DNA of 64,000 nucleotides from Apostichopus japonicus. Its lineage: Eukaryota; Echinodermata; Holothuroidea; Aspidochirotida; Stichopodidae. The stretch is taken from positions 1,041,001-1,105,000 of the forward strand of contig NC_092580.1 in assembly GCF_037975245.1 (NCBI RefSeq). Direction: 5' to 3'. Position 1 is the stretch's first letter. Each line of letters opens with the position of its first letter. Of this stretch, positions 34,320 to 47,039 are shown one piece after another. Below the pieces are notes generated by a model. The model saw only the letters and a program-made list of their open reading frames with translations. It did not search any database and was not told where the DNA came from. Position numbers and translations under genes: made by a program.

Positions 34320-35500
34320 GTAAGGGTGGCTTTATTAGAAAGCAGATAATCCGCTTTGTAACGACCATTATTTGTTACCCAGACTCGACAAAAAAAACCA
34401 CACACACACCGATTGATAAAATTGTAGGTTGACAAAACCCAGACAACCAGCTCTTGATGCTGCAGGGAGAAGAGAGGACCAAGTACTCCCATTCCTGCCC
34501 ATCAACACCCCCCACTTCCCCCACCACTTGTAATCCCAACCCACTAGTAAAGTGTGTTGCTGAACCTTCAAGACAAACAAATAGAAAACTCAATTATGAC
34601 TTTCATAAAAGATCTCTAAGTAAGATTTTTCCCACAGTTTCAACTGGTAGCTTTTCTAAGGATTTACAGTAGCCAAAAGACCCTGGATTCCAAGGTCAAT
34701 AATGAAACACATCTCCCAGGTGGGTAACCTTGCCCTTGGGGTCAGACATCAAAAGGAATATTATGGGAATTTTATCGATGAATGTCAACATTATTAGTGC
34801 CCATACATGTTAGAAAGCAAACATCTCCCTACTATGCCTTAATCTAAATCCATAAATCCGATTTGGAGTCGGCAAGTCGCATCAAGACTAGCAATTATTC
34901 CAGTCAAACATACTTCTTCAACCGCTGTTCTTTTCGTTTCATGGAGCAGGCTTTGCTATTGCAGGTGACTTTCTGCTGTTACTCAGAGCCTAGTTTGACT
35001 CGGAGAAAAGCAAACAAAAGTTTGTACAGAAGCAGAATCTTCAGAGGTGGAGAGAGTTAGAAGAGTGTAATGACTACATATTGATACAGAAGTAGACTAC
35101 GCTAATGGCAAAATCAAGTTCCGTGTAGGCTAGGAGATACAATCATTCCCAAGACAATAACAATTCCAAATTGATTATATTGTTTGGAAACAGTTTGAAA
35201 ATTTCAGATAACTTTTCTCAGAGGAGAGGGTCATAACAAAGATTAACTCAATCCATACCATTTACTTTGTGTTTGGAGTTGACTAATCTTGTCCATTTTC
35301 ATCCCTCAACCCCCTTACCCCATTCCCGGCTCTTTAGAAAACAGCTTAAAAAAGGAAAACTCTGTAAATTTCACAGGTCTCGAAAATATTCTGAAATGGA
35401 GGAGAATGAACAAACTGTAATATAACCAGAGAACATTTGGCCTCACACTGCTAAGTTTTACAAGCAATCCGACCACGTTGGACCAAGTCCAGCTAATTCT
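34320..35500. other. Adducin intron, no gene recognised
   Basis: AT-rich; minor CT-rich stretch near 34,500. Confidence 0.45.
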
Positions 35501-35504
35501 TTAC

Positions 35505-35733
35505 CTGTATCTCGCATGCTGCTACACAGTTGAGGGATAGGAAGTACGCCTCCTCTATGGACCCACCACAGCAGACGATACCATGGTTATGCAAGAATAG
35601 GATCTTGTTTTTGATGATTTGATCCTCCTGTTCCTCCTCGACCATGATCCCCGTGAAGTCATAGTGTAGAGATCTCACCACAAATCAAGGCTTCTTGACT
35701 CATCGACAAAAGGCCACACTTCATAGTTGAGAC
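35505..35733 (-). pseudogene. Adducin-like exon with a frameshift
   Basis: Between acceptor TTGACAG and donor GTAAAG. The first half reads VSTMKCGLLSMSQEALICGE (compare VSAMKCGLLPISPEALSLGE of adducin). The second half reads HYDFTGIMVEEE and later LFLHNHGIVCCGGSIEEAY and ACEIQ (compare LRNHGLVSVGESVEEAF and ACEIQ). The two halves are in different frames, with one extra base near 35,670. Class II aldolase/adducin head domain. It is either a real disablement or a sequence error, since the flanking exon frames are kept. Confidence 0.85.
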
Positions 35734-36082
35734 CTGTCAAGATTCAAAGCAAAAAATTCAAAATCCTCCATATTCTATGACATCTTTGCTTTTAAAGATT
35801 TGCTTTGGTCAACAACTTGCAGGAAGGGTAATGCTAGGCAAACATATTGAATATTCAAAGAACATTTAAAAATCCTCCATAATCTATGACATCATTGCTT
35901 TTAAGGTAGTTTTTTTTTTTTTGTGGTCAGCAAATTTATAAAGCCAACTGGGTATTAATCAAAACAAATCGAAATGTGACAAGTCAAGCTAAAGATGTTA
36001 AAGAAAATGATCAAAATCCAAGTAAAGAAAAAAGGAACCTGCTCTAAGAATCATGAAAGTAATTATAAAGGTGGATACTCAC

Positions 36083-36131
36083 AGCAGCGGCTGCCGAAGT
36101 GTGCACATGTTAAATGCATTTAGTACCTGGT
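36083..36131 (-). pseudogene. Adducin-like exon fragment with in-frame stop
   Basis: It reads P-G-T-K-C-I-stop-HVHTSAAAA up to a perfect donor (GTGAGT), directly before the VSTMKC exon, and matches the adducin run RPDVKCVVHIHTPAGAA. TAA replaces the expected hydrophobic codon. The upstream edge is uncertain: a CAG precedes it, but the expected HSAIYAA part is not seen. Confidence 0.65.
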
Positions 36132-37413
36132 CTGGATTTATTATTACTATTGCTTTCGCAGACTTTTAACTTTGAACACTATCTATCAATATGTAGCAAC
36201 TGCTTTGAAGTTGATGAGAAAAACATCTTTTGGCCGAGAAGCATCCAACATTGGGGTTATTCCACTCATCTCCAGAAGTTATCTGTTGATCCAAAAAAAA
36301 TCCCTTAGTTCATTTTTGCCTTTAAATAAAACAGTGAGTGACTTAATTATTTAGATTACACAAAAGAAGGCAAAACTATATCAAGAAAGACAATTGATCA
36401 AGTTAGCCATTAGCTAGCATTTGAAAGCAGTAGAGAAGACCAGCATATGCAGAGAAGTCTCCTAGATAATTGAAACAAACACTGTTGTTCTATAACTCTA
36501 TAAACACTACCTGGCAATTGATTGGACATTGTTTATATGTAAAGGATTGGGTGGTTAGAGGAGTCTGGTTGCGACATCCAAAGGGGGGGGGGGGGAGATA
36601 TAGTATGGCAAGGGAAGGCAGAACTCAGTTTTTCTCTTTAAGCGCTGGTATTTTGTTCCCCACTAGCAAGCTCTACATCAAAAAATAGGAGGAAAAGGAA
36701 AACAAATGTGTAATAAACAATGCTTGATAAAATCATAAACTAGCTTTTAAATGTTGGAACACTCCTTTAATGCTCAGAAAATATTAAAGAGTGAATGGCT
36801 TCTTTAATATTAAGGAGTAGAAGGCTCTTTTAAATGCTTATGCCATGCAACCCACAATGCTTCTCATGTCAAAAATTAACCTTCTATTCTAAAAATCATG
36901 GCTATAACCGACATATGATAAAAAAAAATAAGATATAAAATCTTAAATTTGTCCAAAATCCATAACTATCTAAAAAAATATTTGCTTTGTCAATAGATGA
37001 TAGATAAAGGGAATCAATACAGCTTATTTATTACAACTCTAAGTGTGCATATGACCAACTAATCCCAATGCCATGGAATACTATTATGTACCAACGCCAA
37101 CAACAATATGAACACAACAGTTACCTTTATCATACACATGGACACGGCCATCTTATACTACAAAAACTTGTGATAAAACTGAGGGCGTACTGGCAAATAC
37201 TGCAGAATATGTACAACCTATCTAGCCTTATGCTGTCTACCAACAGAAATCACCTACAACATAAAAATGAAATGCAAGCAAATATGAATACTTGTAACGT
37301 CTTCTGTCACATACTGAAATAATTATTGGATCTAGTACAGTAGTAGCAGGCATATCACATAATATAATACATGCTTGGACCTAAGATCTTTAAAAAGTGA
37401 GGAACAAACTTAC

Positions 37414-37494
37414 CTGATTGTACCTGGTCTCCATAGCTGCCCTCAGCATACACTGCAAACGTACATTTTCTGCAACACCTAACTTCACGTCAAA
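37414..37494 (-). CDS. Candidate 27-codon exon, unknown
   Basis: Flanked by a polypyrimidine-TAG acceptor and a strong donor CAG|GTAAGT. The open frame FDVKLGVAENVRLQCMLRAA continues METRYNQ. Not recognised; it does not match adducin. Called only because of splice-site quality and open frame. Confidence 0.3.
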
Positions 37495-37725
37495 CTACAA
37501 AAAAAGCATCATATCAGTCAAAATCTTAGAAAAGTTACAAATGAAACATGTTATTACCTCATAGAGCTTTTGATGATAAACTGACGCAGGGAAAGTTAAT
37601 TAAAAATAACAAATTTTTGGGGATATATACATAAATCTTAGGTTTCGTGTATAAACTACATTGTCAATGGTCCTGACCACAAACTTTTTCAGGTTCCTTA
37701 CCCGCAACTTCCTGGAGTTTTGAAG

Positions 37726-38140
37726 GCTGAAATTGCAAATAAACTAGTGCATATCCCTACACCAGTTTGAAGGGTCACATTGCAAATAAATTAATGCATA
37801 TCCCTACACTAGTTTGGAGGGCTGAAATTGCAAATAAACTAGTGCATATCCCTACACTAGTTTGGAGCGCTGAAATTGCAAATAAACTATTGCATATCCC
37901 TATAACTAGTTTGGAGTGCTGAAATTGCAATTAACTAGTGCATATCCCTACAATAGTTTGGAGGGCTGAAATTGCAATTAACTAGTGCATATCCCTACAC
38001 TATTTTGGAGCGCTGAAATTGCAAATAAACTATTGCATATCCCTATAACTAGTTTGGAGTGCTGAAATTGCAATTAACTAGTGCATATCCCTACACTAGT
38101 TTGGAGGGCTGAAATTGCAATTAACTAGTGCATATCTCTA
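37726..38140. repeat. ~48-bp tandem repeat, about nine units
   Basis: Unit 'gctgaaattgcaaataa' + 'actagtgcatatccctaca' + 'ctagtttggaggg', 47-49 bp, with little divergence. It lies just upstream of the plus-strand LINE. Confidence 0.88.
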
Positions 38141-38369
38141 CATATAAATAGACCTATCAAAAAGCCCAATCCTTGAGATCAATTTTAAGTTGGTCTGACT
38201 TCATGAAGTCAAAAAATTGGATAACCAACCGTTATTGGATAACCAACCGTCAACCTGTTGACACTGTTCCTTGAGGAGCTCTTATATATTCTACTCTCTA
38301 ATGATCTCCGAGGTTAAATAGAGTGTGGTTTTCACTACATCTTGCAAATTGTATTATTTGAGACACTAA

Positions 38370-39620
38370 TTGAGACAACATTTAGCAGAAAATTTTATTT
38401 TGTTCCAATTTTGGAATACTTTTTCTGCTGGAGATCTCGGCAACGACGTCCTGCGACGTTCGTTAGCCTACAAGATTGTTAGTATGGATTCTGCGACAGT
38501 GGAGAAATTAAAGGAGTGTAGCATCAGAGTTGCCGACAGTTCATATAAAGATACTGAGATTTTGTATGCTATCATGAATGATGTTGGTAGAGATGGAATT
38601 GCAAGTTGTGTGAAATCTTTAGGATGCTGGATTATCACATTAAAAGCAAAGGAACAAGCTGATCTTACTGTATTTTGGACAGTGGACTCCTCGTGAATGG
38701 GAATCAGTTTCTACTGGTGTCAACAGAACGTTCCTAACTGTTAGTGTTTTCGGAGTACCTTCATTCATACAGGGCGAAGATCTAACAGGAAAACTTTGTG
38801 AGTATGGGTGTAAAATAAGAGGCAAATGGAAAGGAAAGACCTTCCCCAGATTCCCAAATATCGGGAACGGAATACGATATGTACAGTTAAAACTACCTGA
38901 AGAACACAAGAGCTTGCCTTACGCAATTAGAATTAACGGGATTAATATGAACTTAACGCACAATGGTCAAACTAAAGTATGCAATTTGTGTTTGGAAAGC
39001 GATCACATCAGGAGAAACTGTCCTAACTACAAATGTTAAGTTTGCGATGTCCAAGGGCACCGGGAAGCTAATTGCCCAAAGGTCAGATGCTTTAAATGCC
39101 AAGAACGTTTGAAGAGTATCGCCATGACAACACAGACACTGGCTCGACCCTAGATACACATGAAAACGAAACACAATATCAGTCTGAGGGATAAGTCACT
39201 GGGTCGGTTGAACAGGACGATCACGCTATTCAAGAAGCTAACGAGGTCAGGGCACAGAAATCCGAACAAAACACGGATTCAACAGCAAAGAAGAACAATA
39301 ACGCGAAATCCAGACACCCGAGTAATCCTAACCAGGAGTTAAAGAAAACCCACCAACAACAGCGAACTGAACAAAAGACGACATTGCCAACACAAAAAGT
39401 AGTAGAACAACGGAGAACACAACCGGAGACTGGATCTCAGCGGATGGAGGGGGCGAGCACACAAAGGGGAAACATCCAACCCCACAAAAGGCAAATATCC
39501 CTAGACAAAGACGGCTTTCAAACTATCAGACTAAAGAAGAAAACATTTATTCCTAATCTCAGCAGAGCGAGAAATGTCAGAACAAAGGATTCTTCGGCCG
39601 AACCTATGCAAAGATGATGG
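38370..39620 (+). pseudogene. LINE ORF1 with CCHC knuckles
   Basis: The frame begins near 38,370 or at the ATG of 38,478 (MDSATVEKLKECS). It shifts at about 38,690, runs to a knuckle CNLCLESDHIRRNC (about 38,979-39,020), meets a TAA, and continues into a second cysteine/histidine cluster. The remaining part to 39,620 is rich in K, R, Q and T. An RNA-binding ORF1 protein is inferred. Confidence 0.75.
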
Positions 39621-42581
39621 CGTTCATGTTATACGGTACATTTATTTATTTATAGCGATGCAAGCTGCAAAATACCTTGAAACAGGGGAGGAAGCTATCG
39701 CATGCAATTACTACGATATTGATTCATACAACAAGATGTCTCGCGAACACATATTGTCTTTATTCCACCATAATAGTCGAAGCCTTAACAAAAACTTAGA
39801 CGACATAACTACATTTACGTCTCTATTGAAGGATTTCTCTGTCATTGGATTTACCGAAACCTGGCTTACTGCAGATATATCCCCCTTAATCCATATCAAT
39901 AACTATACGCTTGTTGAAAGGCATCGTCCCGAAAGGAGAGGTGGTGGTGTTTGTTCATTTTTCAACAAAGATCTAAATTTCAAACTCAGAAACGATATAA
40001 GCATTTTCAATGATTCTGTCAATGTTCATAGAGGTTGACATAACATCAGCAATGAAAAATTATACCATAGGCGTAATTTATAGGCCTCCAAAAAGTTCAC
40101 TGCATATTTTTCTGACACACGTAAACAAAATTTTAACCCAACTCTCCAATGAACGACATAGTGCGTACATTATGGGTGATTATAATATTGATCTTGCTGA
40201 CAATATTAAATCTGCTGACTTTTTAAACTTACTATATGCCAGTGGATTTTTTCCTACTATTACCAAACCTACCTGTGTGGGTTGCACTTCTGCAACTCTT
40301 TTAGATCATGTTATAACCAATGATGACTGCAAACTAATAACTGGTATCTTTGTAAGCGATCTCAGTGACCATTATCCAATATTTCTCCAAACTGCCATAC
40401 ACAAAAGTAGACAAAGGGGCCCTATGTATGTAAGGAACTACTGCAAGACAAATGTACAGAATTTCTTCTCAACAATCCGAGATGCTTCTTGGGAAAATGT
40501 TTCATCCCAAACTGATGCACACATTGCCTATTCTATGTTTTATAACAATTTCAATGCCATATATAATCAATGCTTTCCTGAGCAATGTGTCACCAAATCT
40601 AAGAAATGTCGAAAGAGACACCTGTGGATTACTGCAGGTATTCTAGTTTCTATCAAAAGAAATGATAAGCTATTTAAAAGACATATTAAGAACCCGTCTG
40701 GTGTAAATAAAACTATTTATTCTCAATATCGTAATAAGCTCAATCATGTTATCAAATTTTCTAGAAAATTATATTTCAACAATAAATTTTATAATGCGAG
40801 GAGTAACCCAAAAGGCACATGGGATACCATTAACCAACTACTCCATAAAGGTCGTAAACAATCATCGTATCCCTCTTCTTTCAAGGATGGTGACAAAGAG
40901 ATTAACACCGACCATGATATTGCTAATAAAATTTAATGACTTTTTCGTCAATCTGGGGCCATCACTGGCAAGTAAAATCAACCACAAACGTAAATCACAG
41001 GAATCTGTTAACATTGATGTTAACACTCATTCCATGTTTTCTCATCCTGTCAGTGAGGAGGAGTTGTTAAAAACAGCAACCTCTTGCATGAAACCTGATA
41101 AAGCAGCTGGATACGATGATTTTAAGCCTGGCATTGTAAGACAAGTTATCTTATTTATTACCAAACCATTAACCCATATTTGCAATTTGTCGTTCAGTAC
41201 CGGTATTTTCCCTGATATGCTAAAAATTGCCAAGGTCATCCCTGTCTTTAAGAAAGGGGATTCAGAAAACTTTGAAAATTATCAACCTATATCACTATTA
41301 TCATGTTTTTCCAAAATAGTTGAAAGGCTTCTGTATAATCGTATTTTTAACTTTATTTCAAAATATAACATTTTATGCCAGAAACAGTATGGATTCCGTC
41401 CTGAACACTCCACTGAGCTAGCACTAGCTGATGCCATTGACAATTTGTATAGTAATCTTGACAAGAATAGTACCTGTGTCAGGGTTTTCCTGGACCTCTC
41501 AAAGGCCTTTGACACAATAGACCACACAATTCTGCTTAATAAATTACACTGTTACGGCATAAGAGGCACCCCCCTAAAATGGATCGACAGTTACTTAGCA
41601 AACCGCTACCAATATACATCCTACAAAAATGCTCATTCCCAACCGGAGAGAATTCAATGTGGTGTGCCACAAGGCTCTATATTTGGTCCATTGCTTTTTA
41701 TCCTATATGTTAATGACATTACCAATGTTTCTGATAAAGTTAAAGTTGTTTTGTTTGCTGACGACACAAATATTTTCTTCGTATCACAATCGAGAACTTT
41801 ATTTCATATTTAAGTATCAACTGAATTAGACAAGTTCAGCGACTGGTTCGCTGGCAACAAATTATCATTGAATATTGATAAAACAAACTATATAGTTTTT
41901 AATACTTATAAAAATTTTACATGGAATGCTGATATTACTATGGGTGGTAAAAGACTACAACAAGTCAAAAGTACTAGATTTTTAGGCGTATATATAGATC
42001 ATGAACTTAAATGGTGTGACGACATTACAACTGTCTGTAAAAAAGTTGCAAAAAACACCAGTGTTTTAGCTAAGCTTAAGCATTATCTGCCACACACATA
42101 TTAAAGATTCTCTATCAGACATTAGTCCAGCCACATATTACGTATTGTTGTAACATATGGTCTGGTACTAGATATACCAATCTGAATCCCATTTGTATTA
42201 CACAGAAGAAAGCAGTCCGCCATATAACACATGCCAAACCAGAGGGACCACACAAATCCTCTTTTTAAGCGTTCTAAGTTGTTAAAAGCTGATGACATTA
42301 TTAGAGTTAACCTTGCTACATTTGCTTATAAGGCCTGGAATGGACTGTTACCAAATGCTTTTAATGACTACTTAATATGTAACAGTGATATTCATCATTA
42401 CAATACCAGATCTTCAGGCAATGCACATTATAACAGGTATAATTCTACAATGGGGATGTTATCACTGAGGGCACGTACAATCAAAACTTGGAATTCTCTA
42501 TCAGGCAATATTACAAATAAACCTTCTGCAAAATCATTCAGAAGAAACTTTATTCAAAAATTATTGTGTCTTATTAATTGA
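39574..42581 (+). pseudogene. LINE ORF2 (endonuclease-reverse transcriptase)
   Basis: Endonuclease: ILSLFHHNSRSLNKNLDDI, FSVIGFTETWL, GGGVCSFF, GVIYRPP, MGDYNIDL and SDHYPIFL, in order, about 39,740-40,385. Reverse transcriptase: PDKAAGYDD, PVFKKGD, YQPISLL, FLDLSKAFDTIDH, CGVPQGSIFGPLLFILYVND and the active site FADD (about 41,757). A C-terminal thumb-like tail ends at 42,581. Frame breaks occur near 40,035, 40,930, 41,813 and 42,104. The motif set fits the CR1/L2/Daphne side of non-LTR elements. Confidence 0.88.
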
Positions 42582-42631
42582 ACATGTTCATTTTTTCTTA
42601 TATATTTAGTTCACTTTTTCCTTTTCTTAAC

Positions 42632-42683
42632 AGGGAGTCCTCTACTTTGTTAAGCCATCTGAAGATTTTTTAGAGGACTTCCT
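42632..42683 (+). other. LINE 3' UTR hairpin
   Basis: Arms AGGGAGTCCTCTA (42,632-42,644) and TAGAGGACTTCCT (42,671-42,683) form a 13-bp stem with one G-U pair and a 26-nt loop. The same structure with a compensated C-G to U-A change is at 63,737-63,787. Likely part of the RNA bound by the element's reverse transcriptase. Confidence 0.8.
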
Positions 42684-43285
42684 ATCACATTGTATATATT
42701 CACGTGATAAAACAAATAAATCAAATCAAATCAAATTTGTGAATAGGACTGCATAATGCAATTTTAGCCTAGTATGTTAATTATTTAATGTCTATTCTCC
42801 TCAAGGTGAGCTTCATTCTCAAAAGTTATACCTGAACTTACATTTTATGCCTATGTTTGCTAGCTGGGTCATCTACTTGGTTAATTTCAGTGGAACAGGT
42901 GCCCCCAATGTTTCTTCTCCTCTTTTCTGCTTGCATGTGTTCCTCTCATTCCTTAATTTGTCCATCAACTTCATGCTCCAGTACTCCTGTTTCAAAAGGA
43001 ATTATAAATAATATCGAATGCTCTATGTTCACATACTAGGTAATCACCAATCACAATAAATCCCATTCCAACCCCATAGCTTCAAGCACACACACATCTA
43101 ATCAAATACAAGCACATGCTGTTTGAAAGCCCTTATTTCCTATTCACAGTTGGTTTGGTCTACCAAACACTCTGAAATTCTCTACAAAGACAACGATGCA
43201 CAGAGCTGACCTTGGCAACCTAGCATAAGGAATTATATTTTACCCAGCCCAGACACAATAGCATGTGCATATCAACATTACTTAC

Positions 43286-43437
43286 TACAGGATGAGCTCC
43301 AGGTATATGGCTGCCTTTCCCAGGAACGGGTACCCCCGCTGCCTCTGAGTAGTGGGCAGTTTAAGTGCAGCTCGTAGATTGCTCAACAGCATGTCCCTTC
43401 CCAGTCCTGCTGTCAGTACACTACAACCAGTTTGTAC
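43286..43437 (-). CDS. Candidate exon, unknown protein
   Basis: An open frame of about 50 codons between a TGTAG acceptor and a GTAAGT donor, reading VQTGCSVLTAGLGRDMLLSN and then LRAALKLPTTQRQRGYPFLG. Helical-looking. I do not recognise the protein, and it does not join the exon at 37,414 in phase. It may belong to the same minus-strand transcription unit as adducin or to another gene. Confidence 0.3.
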
Positions 43438-43514
43438 CTACAGGTAATGAAAGAAATTAATGAAAAATAATATGGCACAAAAGAGGGGTATAATTAAGAA
43501 GACACTGCAACTGC

Positions 43515-44036
43515 GTGGCCTCTCCAAAGACTTTCCAATTCAGGCAGAATATAATCATATCACAACCCTATGAGTATAATGCAAGAAGTAAGACTCCATT
43601 TGCTCCAACAAGCCAATGCAGAGATGTAATAGTTGCGAATGTCACCATGGATACATTTGTTATTGATTACCATCACAGTAACAAGTTGTGCTTAATGGGT
43701 GAAATGAAAAGAAGAAGGGATCACAAGGTACAATGTCCAGGCAATGAGAGCTGTTCAGCAAAGATGCCCTATTTCGGAGATCATGAACAAAATGGTGGAA
43801 AGATTTGTGAATCCAAATTACTTACAGCTAAGAATCCACTAACGGTCAAGTGTCTCACAACTGATGCTGATGGCAAGGCATGTAAAGGGTTCAGTAGTAC
43901 AATGGCTGTAACTACTCATTCTGAAAGTGAACTTAACCTGTTAGATCAAGTTCACCTACTCAAGTCACTCCGCAGAGCACTGACTATATTAAAGCAGTAT
44001 TCTCCTCTGCTATGTTCCTGCAAAAACTGTGACTAA
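43515..44036 (+). CDS. Transposase-like ORF, family uncertain
   Basis: 173 codons, starting MASPKTFQFRQNIII. Notable runs are KRRRDHKVQCPGNESCSAKM and KCLTTDADGKACKGF. The cysteine pattern and the TTDADG run resemble the D-containing core of Mutator-like transposases of animals, but I cannot confirm this. It is open to its end and is followed at once by a LINE fragment, so it is probably a fragment of a mobile element. It could also be a host gene exon. Confidence 0.35.
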   Translation: MASPKTFQFRQNIIISQPYEYNARSKTPFAPTSQCRDVIVANVTMDTFVIDYHHSNKLCLMGEMKRRRDHKVQCPGNESCSAKMPYFGDHEQNGGKICESKLLTAKNPLTVKCLTTDADGKACKGFSSTMAVTTHSESELNLLDQVHLLKSLRRALTILKQYSPLLCSCKNCD

Positions 44037-44049
44037 GAAGCACTTGACA

Positions 44050-44464
44050 ATCTTATAAATACCTGGGAGAAACCATCACTGATAAATTGGAGTGGGATGA
44101 ACATGTAAAACGTACTCTAGCAAAAACTAATCAGCGTATGTTCCTATTACAGAAGCTTAATTTATTCAGACTAGACCAACTCTCATTTCTCTATTCTATA
44201 TTAAAATCGGCAATCAAGACCACCATTACATTCTGTTTAGCAGCGTGGGGTGAAAATACTACTGCTAGAGACATGACCAAGTTAAATAGACTAGTTTCTA
44301 AAGCAAGGAAAGTTTGTCAGTCACATTACCTCAGTTCAGTAGATGAGTTGCTTGTCAGAGTATCACAGAGTAATATGAAGTCAATCATGTCATCCCAACA
44401 TCCTCTGGGGCATCGGGTAGATTACAGCAATCAAACGGGCAGACTAATTGTCATGAGATGCTGA
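44050..44464 (+). pseudogene. LINE reverse transcriptase C-terminal fragment
   Basis: YKYLGETITDKLEWDEHV followed by TNQRMFLLQKLNLF, ITFCLAAWGE and KLNRLVSKARKV is the thumb/C-terminal region of a CR1- or Rex1-like reverse transcriptase. The 5' part is missing. The frame is open from about 44,050 to 44,464. Isolated fragment. Confidence 0.75.
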
Positions 44465-44639
44465 ACCGAGAGATACAGGCGTTCTTTCTTGCAAAGGGCT
44501 ATTCTCAATCTTGCCAATGAATTATGTAGGAAATAGGCCAAATATATGTGTCAGAACATGGACTTAGTAGTCTTAATATTTCGTTTTAAGAATCAGATTT
44601 TTATGTGTTTCGATGTATTTATGAATGTCAATTTTTATG

Positions 44640-47035
44640 GTCAATAAAGATCCTTATATCTTAAATATCAAAAGCACTTTATCAACATGTTTAGACTGCC
44701 TTGCAAAGTACTACAGTGGAAATCATTCACATTGCCCAAAGCATTCATTTGTATGCAAGAGGCCAGGAAGTACACATTTCCATGTATGCCAAATGCTACA
44801 AAGGGTTCTCTGCTAATATCGCACACTGACAGCAGGAAGCTAAACAAAATACCTGAGACACCCACCTGCAGCAAACATTATGGTCCACTCGTTTTGAGAC
44901 TTAATTCCACTCAAATGTAGATACCGTCAATTAGGCTTTCACTGTGACCAATCCAAAACATAGTACCACATTTTCATGCAATGGTCAGTACAGGGACTAC
45001 AGTTCCATACACATAACATATAATGTGCCTGGAGAGTCCATAGCCAGGAAGATGGAAGGTGCAGTATTAAAGGTGAGCTCAAATAGTCCATGTATCCAGA
45101 CTCTGAAATAGATGCAAAGAAAACAGCAATGTGATGAATTACGTAAGAGAGGCAGCTAGAGCATACAGAAGGAGGAGAGCACAACTCAGAGAGAGAAAGT
45201 ACAAGCTACATGGTAGAACTATAAACATAAACCAGTCCAGTATCTATAAGAAAGATCAACTGATTCATGACCAGTTACTCTAGGATGAAAAACTACACTG
45301 ATGATAAAGATGACAATATTTATCAGTGATGCCAGTAATTTGTAAACTGAGTCTATCCACACTCACTGTTATGAGTTAAAACAGTATCACTCATTCAGGG
45401 AAGTAGGCAATCAAGCTGATGACCATAAACTTGGCAAGTGCCATCAAACTTTCAAGGCTTTCTGCTGTGTTGCACTGCAAGATACTGTTGAGAGATGTGA
45501 CATCTCTCTCCACATGTAGGCTGTTGTGGCATATGTAGGAGATGTCAAATGGTTTGGTCCTTAAGATTTCTTTACTTTGCACAATACTTTGAAGAGCATA
45601 TATGTCAGAATGTGGACTCTGCTGTTAGCATTGTGAAAATAATGCCATATGCTGGTGCCCCTGGCTTACTGATGGTGTAGGCACCTGTCCACATTCTGCA
45701 TCCCTTTGTGTAACTTGCTGGGGCTAACATATGTTTTGCCAACTTTTCATTTATGTCATCAGCCCATGCCATCCAGTCTGAAATTGCAAAGGTGTGAGCT
45801 TTCCAGTTACATATTTCTAAATGTATATAGGCCTAAGCTTATTCTGAATGCAGCTTGGGGCTCAGTTCAGCTGATTCTTACACCACATTGAGTAGTAATA
45901 TATGCTTTTAAACTTCTGACTGTCACTTTTGCTCTACTAGGTACACTGCACAGAGAAGGCTACTCACCAGATGAACAACTTCACTATCAAATAAGCTACA
46001 TGTACTACTTAGTGAGTGTCTGTGATGGTATAAGCTCTGAGGTGATGGGCATTACTTTCACTTTTCCCCTTTGAGGTAGCTGAGAGGTTTTTCACACCTA
46101 CCCATGCAATCATCCCATTCTTTATCATAAAGTTGAAATTTGATTTCTTCTTGAATATGAAACTTTTTCCTAATTTTAAGTTGCTAACTCTTCAAACTCA
46201 AAAACTTGTTTCTGATCTTTTATGGTGAGATCATAGATGTGAGGAGTTCATAAATACTGATTTAGTTTCAGAACCAATTCTACATGTTAATCTTCTTACA
46301 ACTGTTTATTCAACATCTATGAGAAAAGGTTTCCTCATGTAAGTGAATGAGGTGTCAATGTTCCAAAAGTTTATTGAACCATACTTCCTCTGTTGGAAAT
46401 GGTGTAGTGCAACCCTGCATTTCTGTACTGTAAAGAAAGAAAAAATAGATAACTAAAATCCTGGTTATCAGTACTGAACGGCTCATTTATTAAAATTACA
46501 ATTCATTATTCTTAATCGTAGTTCACCATAAACATAGATTGAAAAACAGATCTTGTCTCTTACTATTTTCATAACCAGAACTGCATGTGGATTCCTAACA
46601 TAGTTAACGATCAGCTATCTGCAGTATTCTGTTCGTAAGGTGTTTGTGTAATGCGGCTGAGCAAGAGTCTTTCCAGTAAAGCTGTTGGAAAAGGGAAGAT
46701 CACTAATGGAGTAAATGAAAAGAATTAAATGATACCTTAAATAACTGTTGACTAGCTGATAAACATATTTATATTCTTAAATGCAATTTCCCCAGATTAG
46801 TGATAGTAATATACCTAACATGTGTTCATCCGTGGGTGCGAAAGCAATTATTTACTCTGTCACTGTGAATTTCCCTCATGCAGTGGCATTGCTGGCACGA
46901 CTCTTGCTCAACAGTGTTCGTGTTACATTTGCAAAGAAAAAGTTAAGCTTACCTTCTAAAAGGTTAAGTTAACCTTAAAAGTGCTAGTTCAAAAAGGTTA
47001 AGGAGATTGGCTTCTGCAATTGCGTAGGCCTAAGC
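44640..47035. other. No gene recognised
   Basis: AT-rich. The minus ORF at 45,391-45,582 (KEILRTKPFDISYICHN...) reads like protein but has no recognised domain or splice sites. Confidence 0.45.
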
Positions 47036-47039
47036 ACAC

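Larger units (their letters stand above)
38150..42742 (+). mobile_element. CR1/L2-like LINE, full coding length, decayed
   Basis: Two ORFs, a 3' UTR hairpin and a (TCAAA)n tail ending at about 42,736. The 5' boundary is not clear; it lies somewhere between the tandem repeat and the ORF1 start. Several frame breaks make it inactive in this copy, but the coding sequence is well preserved. A related 3' end is at 63,700-63,840. Confidence 0.88.

Noticed and set aside
36100-36165. Alternative open frame across the adducin HVHT exon (…AIVIINPDQVLNAF…)
   Set aside because: The adducin frame fits the neighbouring exon and donor better; the other frame has no known match.
45391-45582. Minus-strand 63-codon ORF KEILRTKPFDISYICHN
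   Set aside because: Protein-like, but no domain, splice sites or neighbour support.
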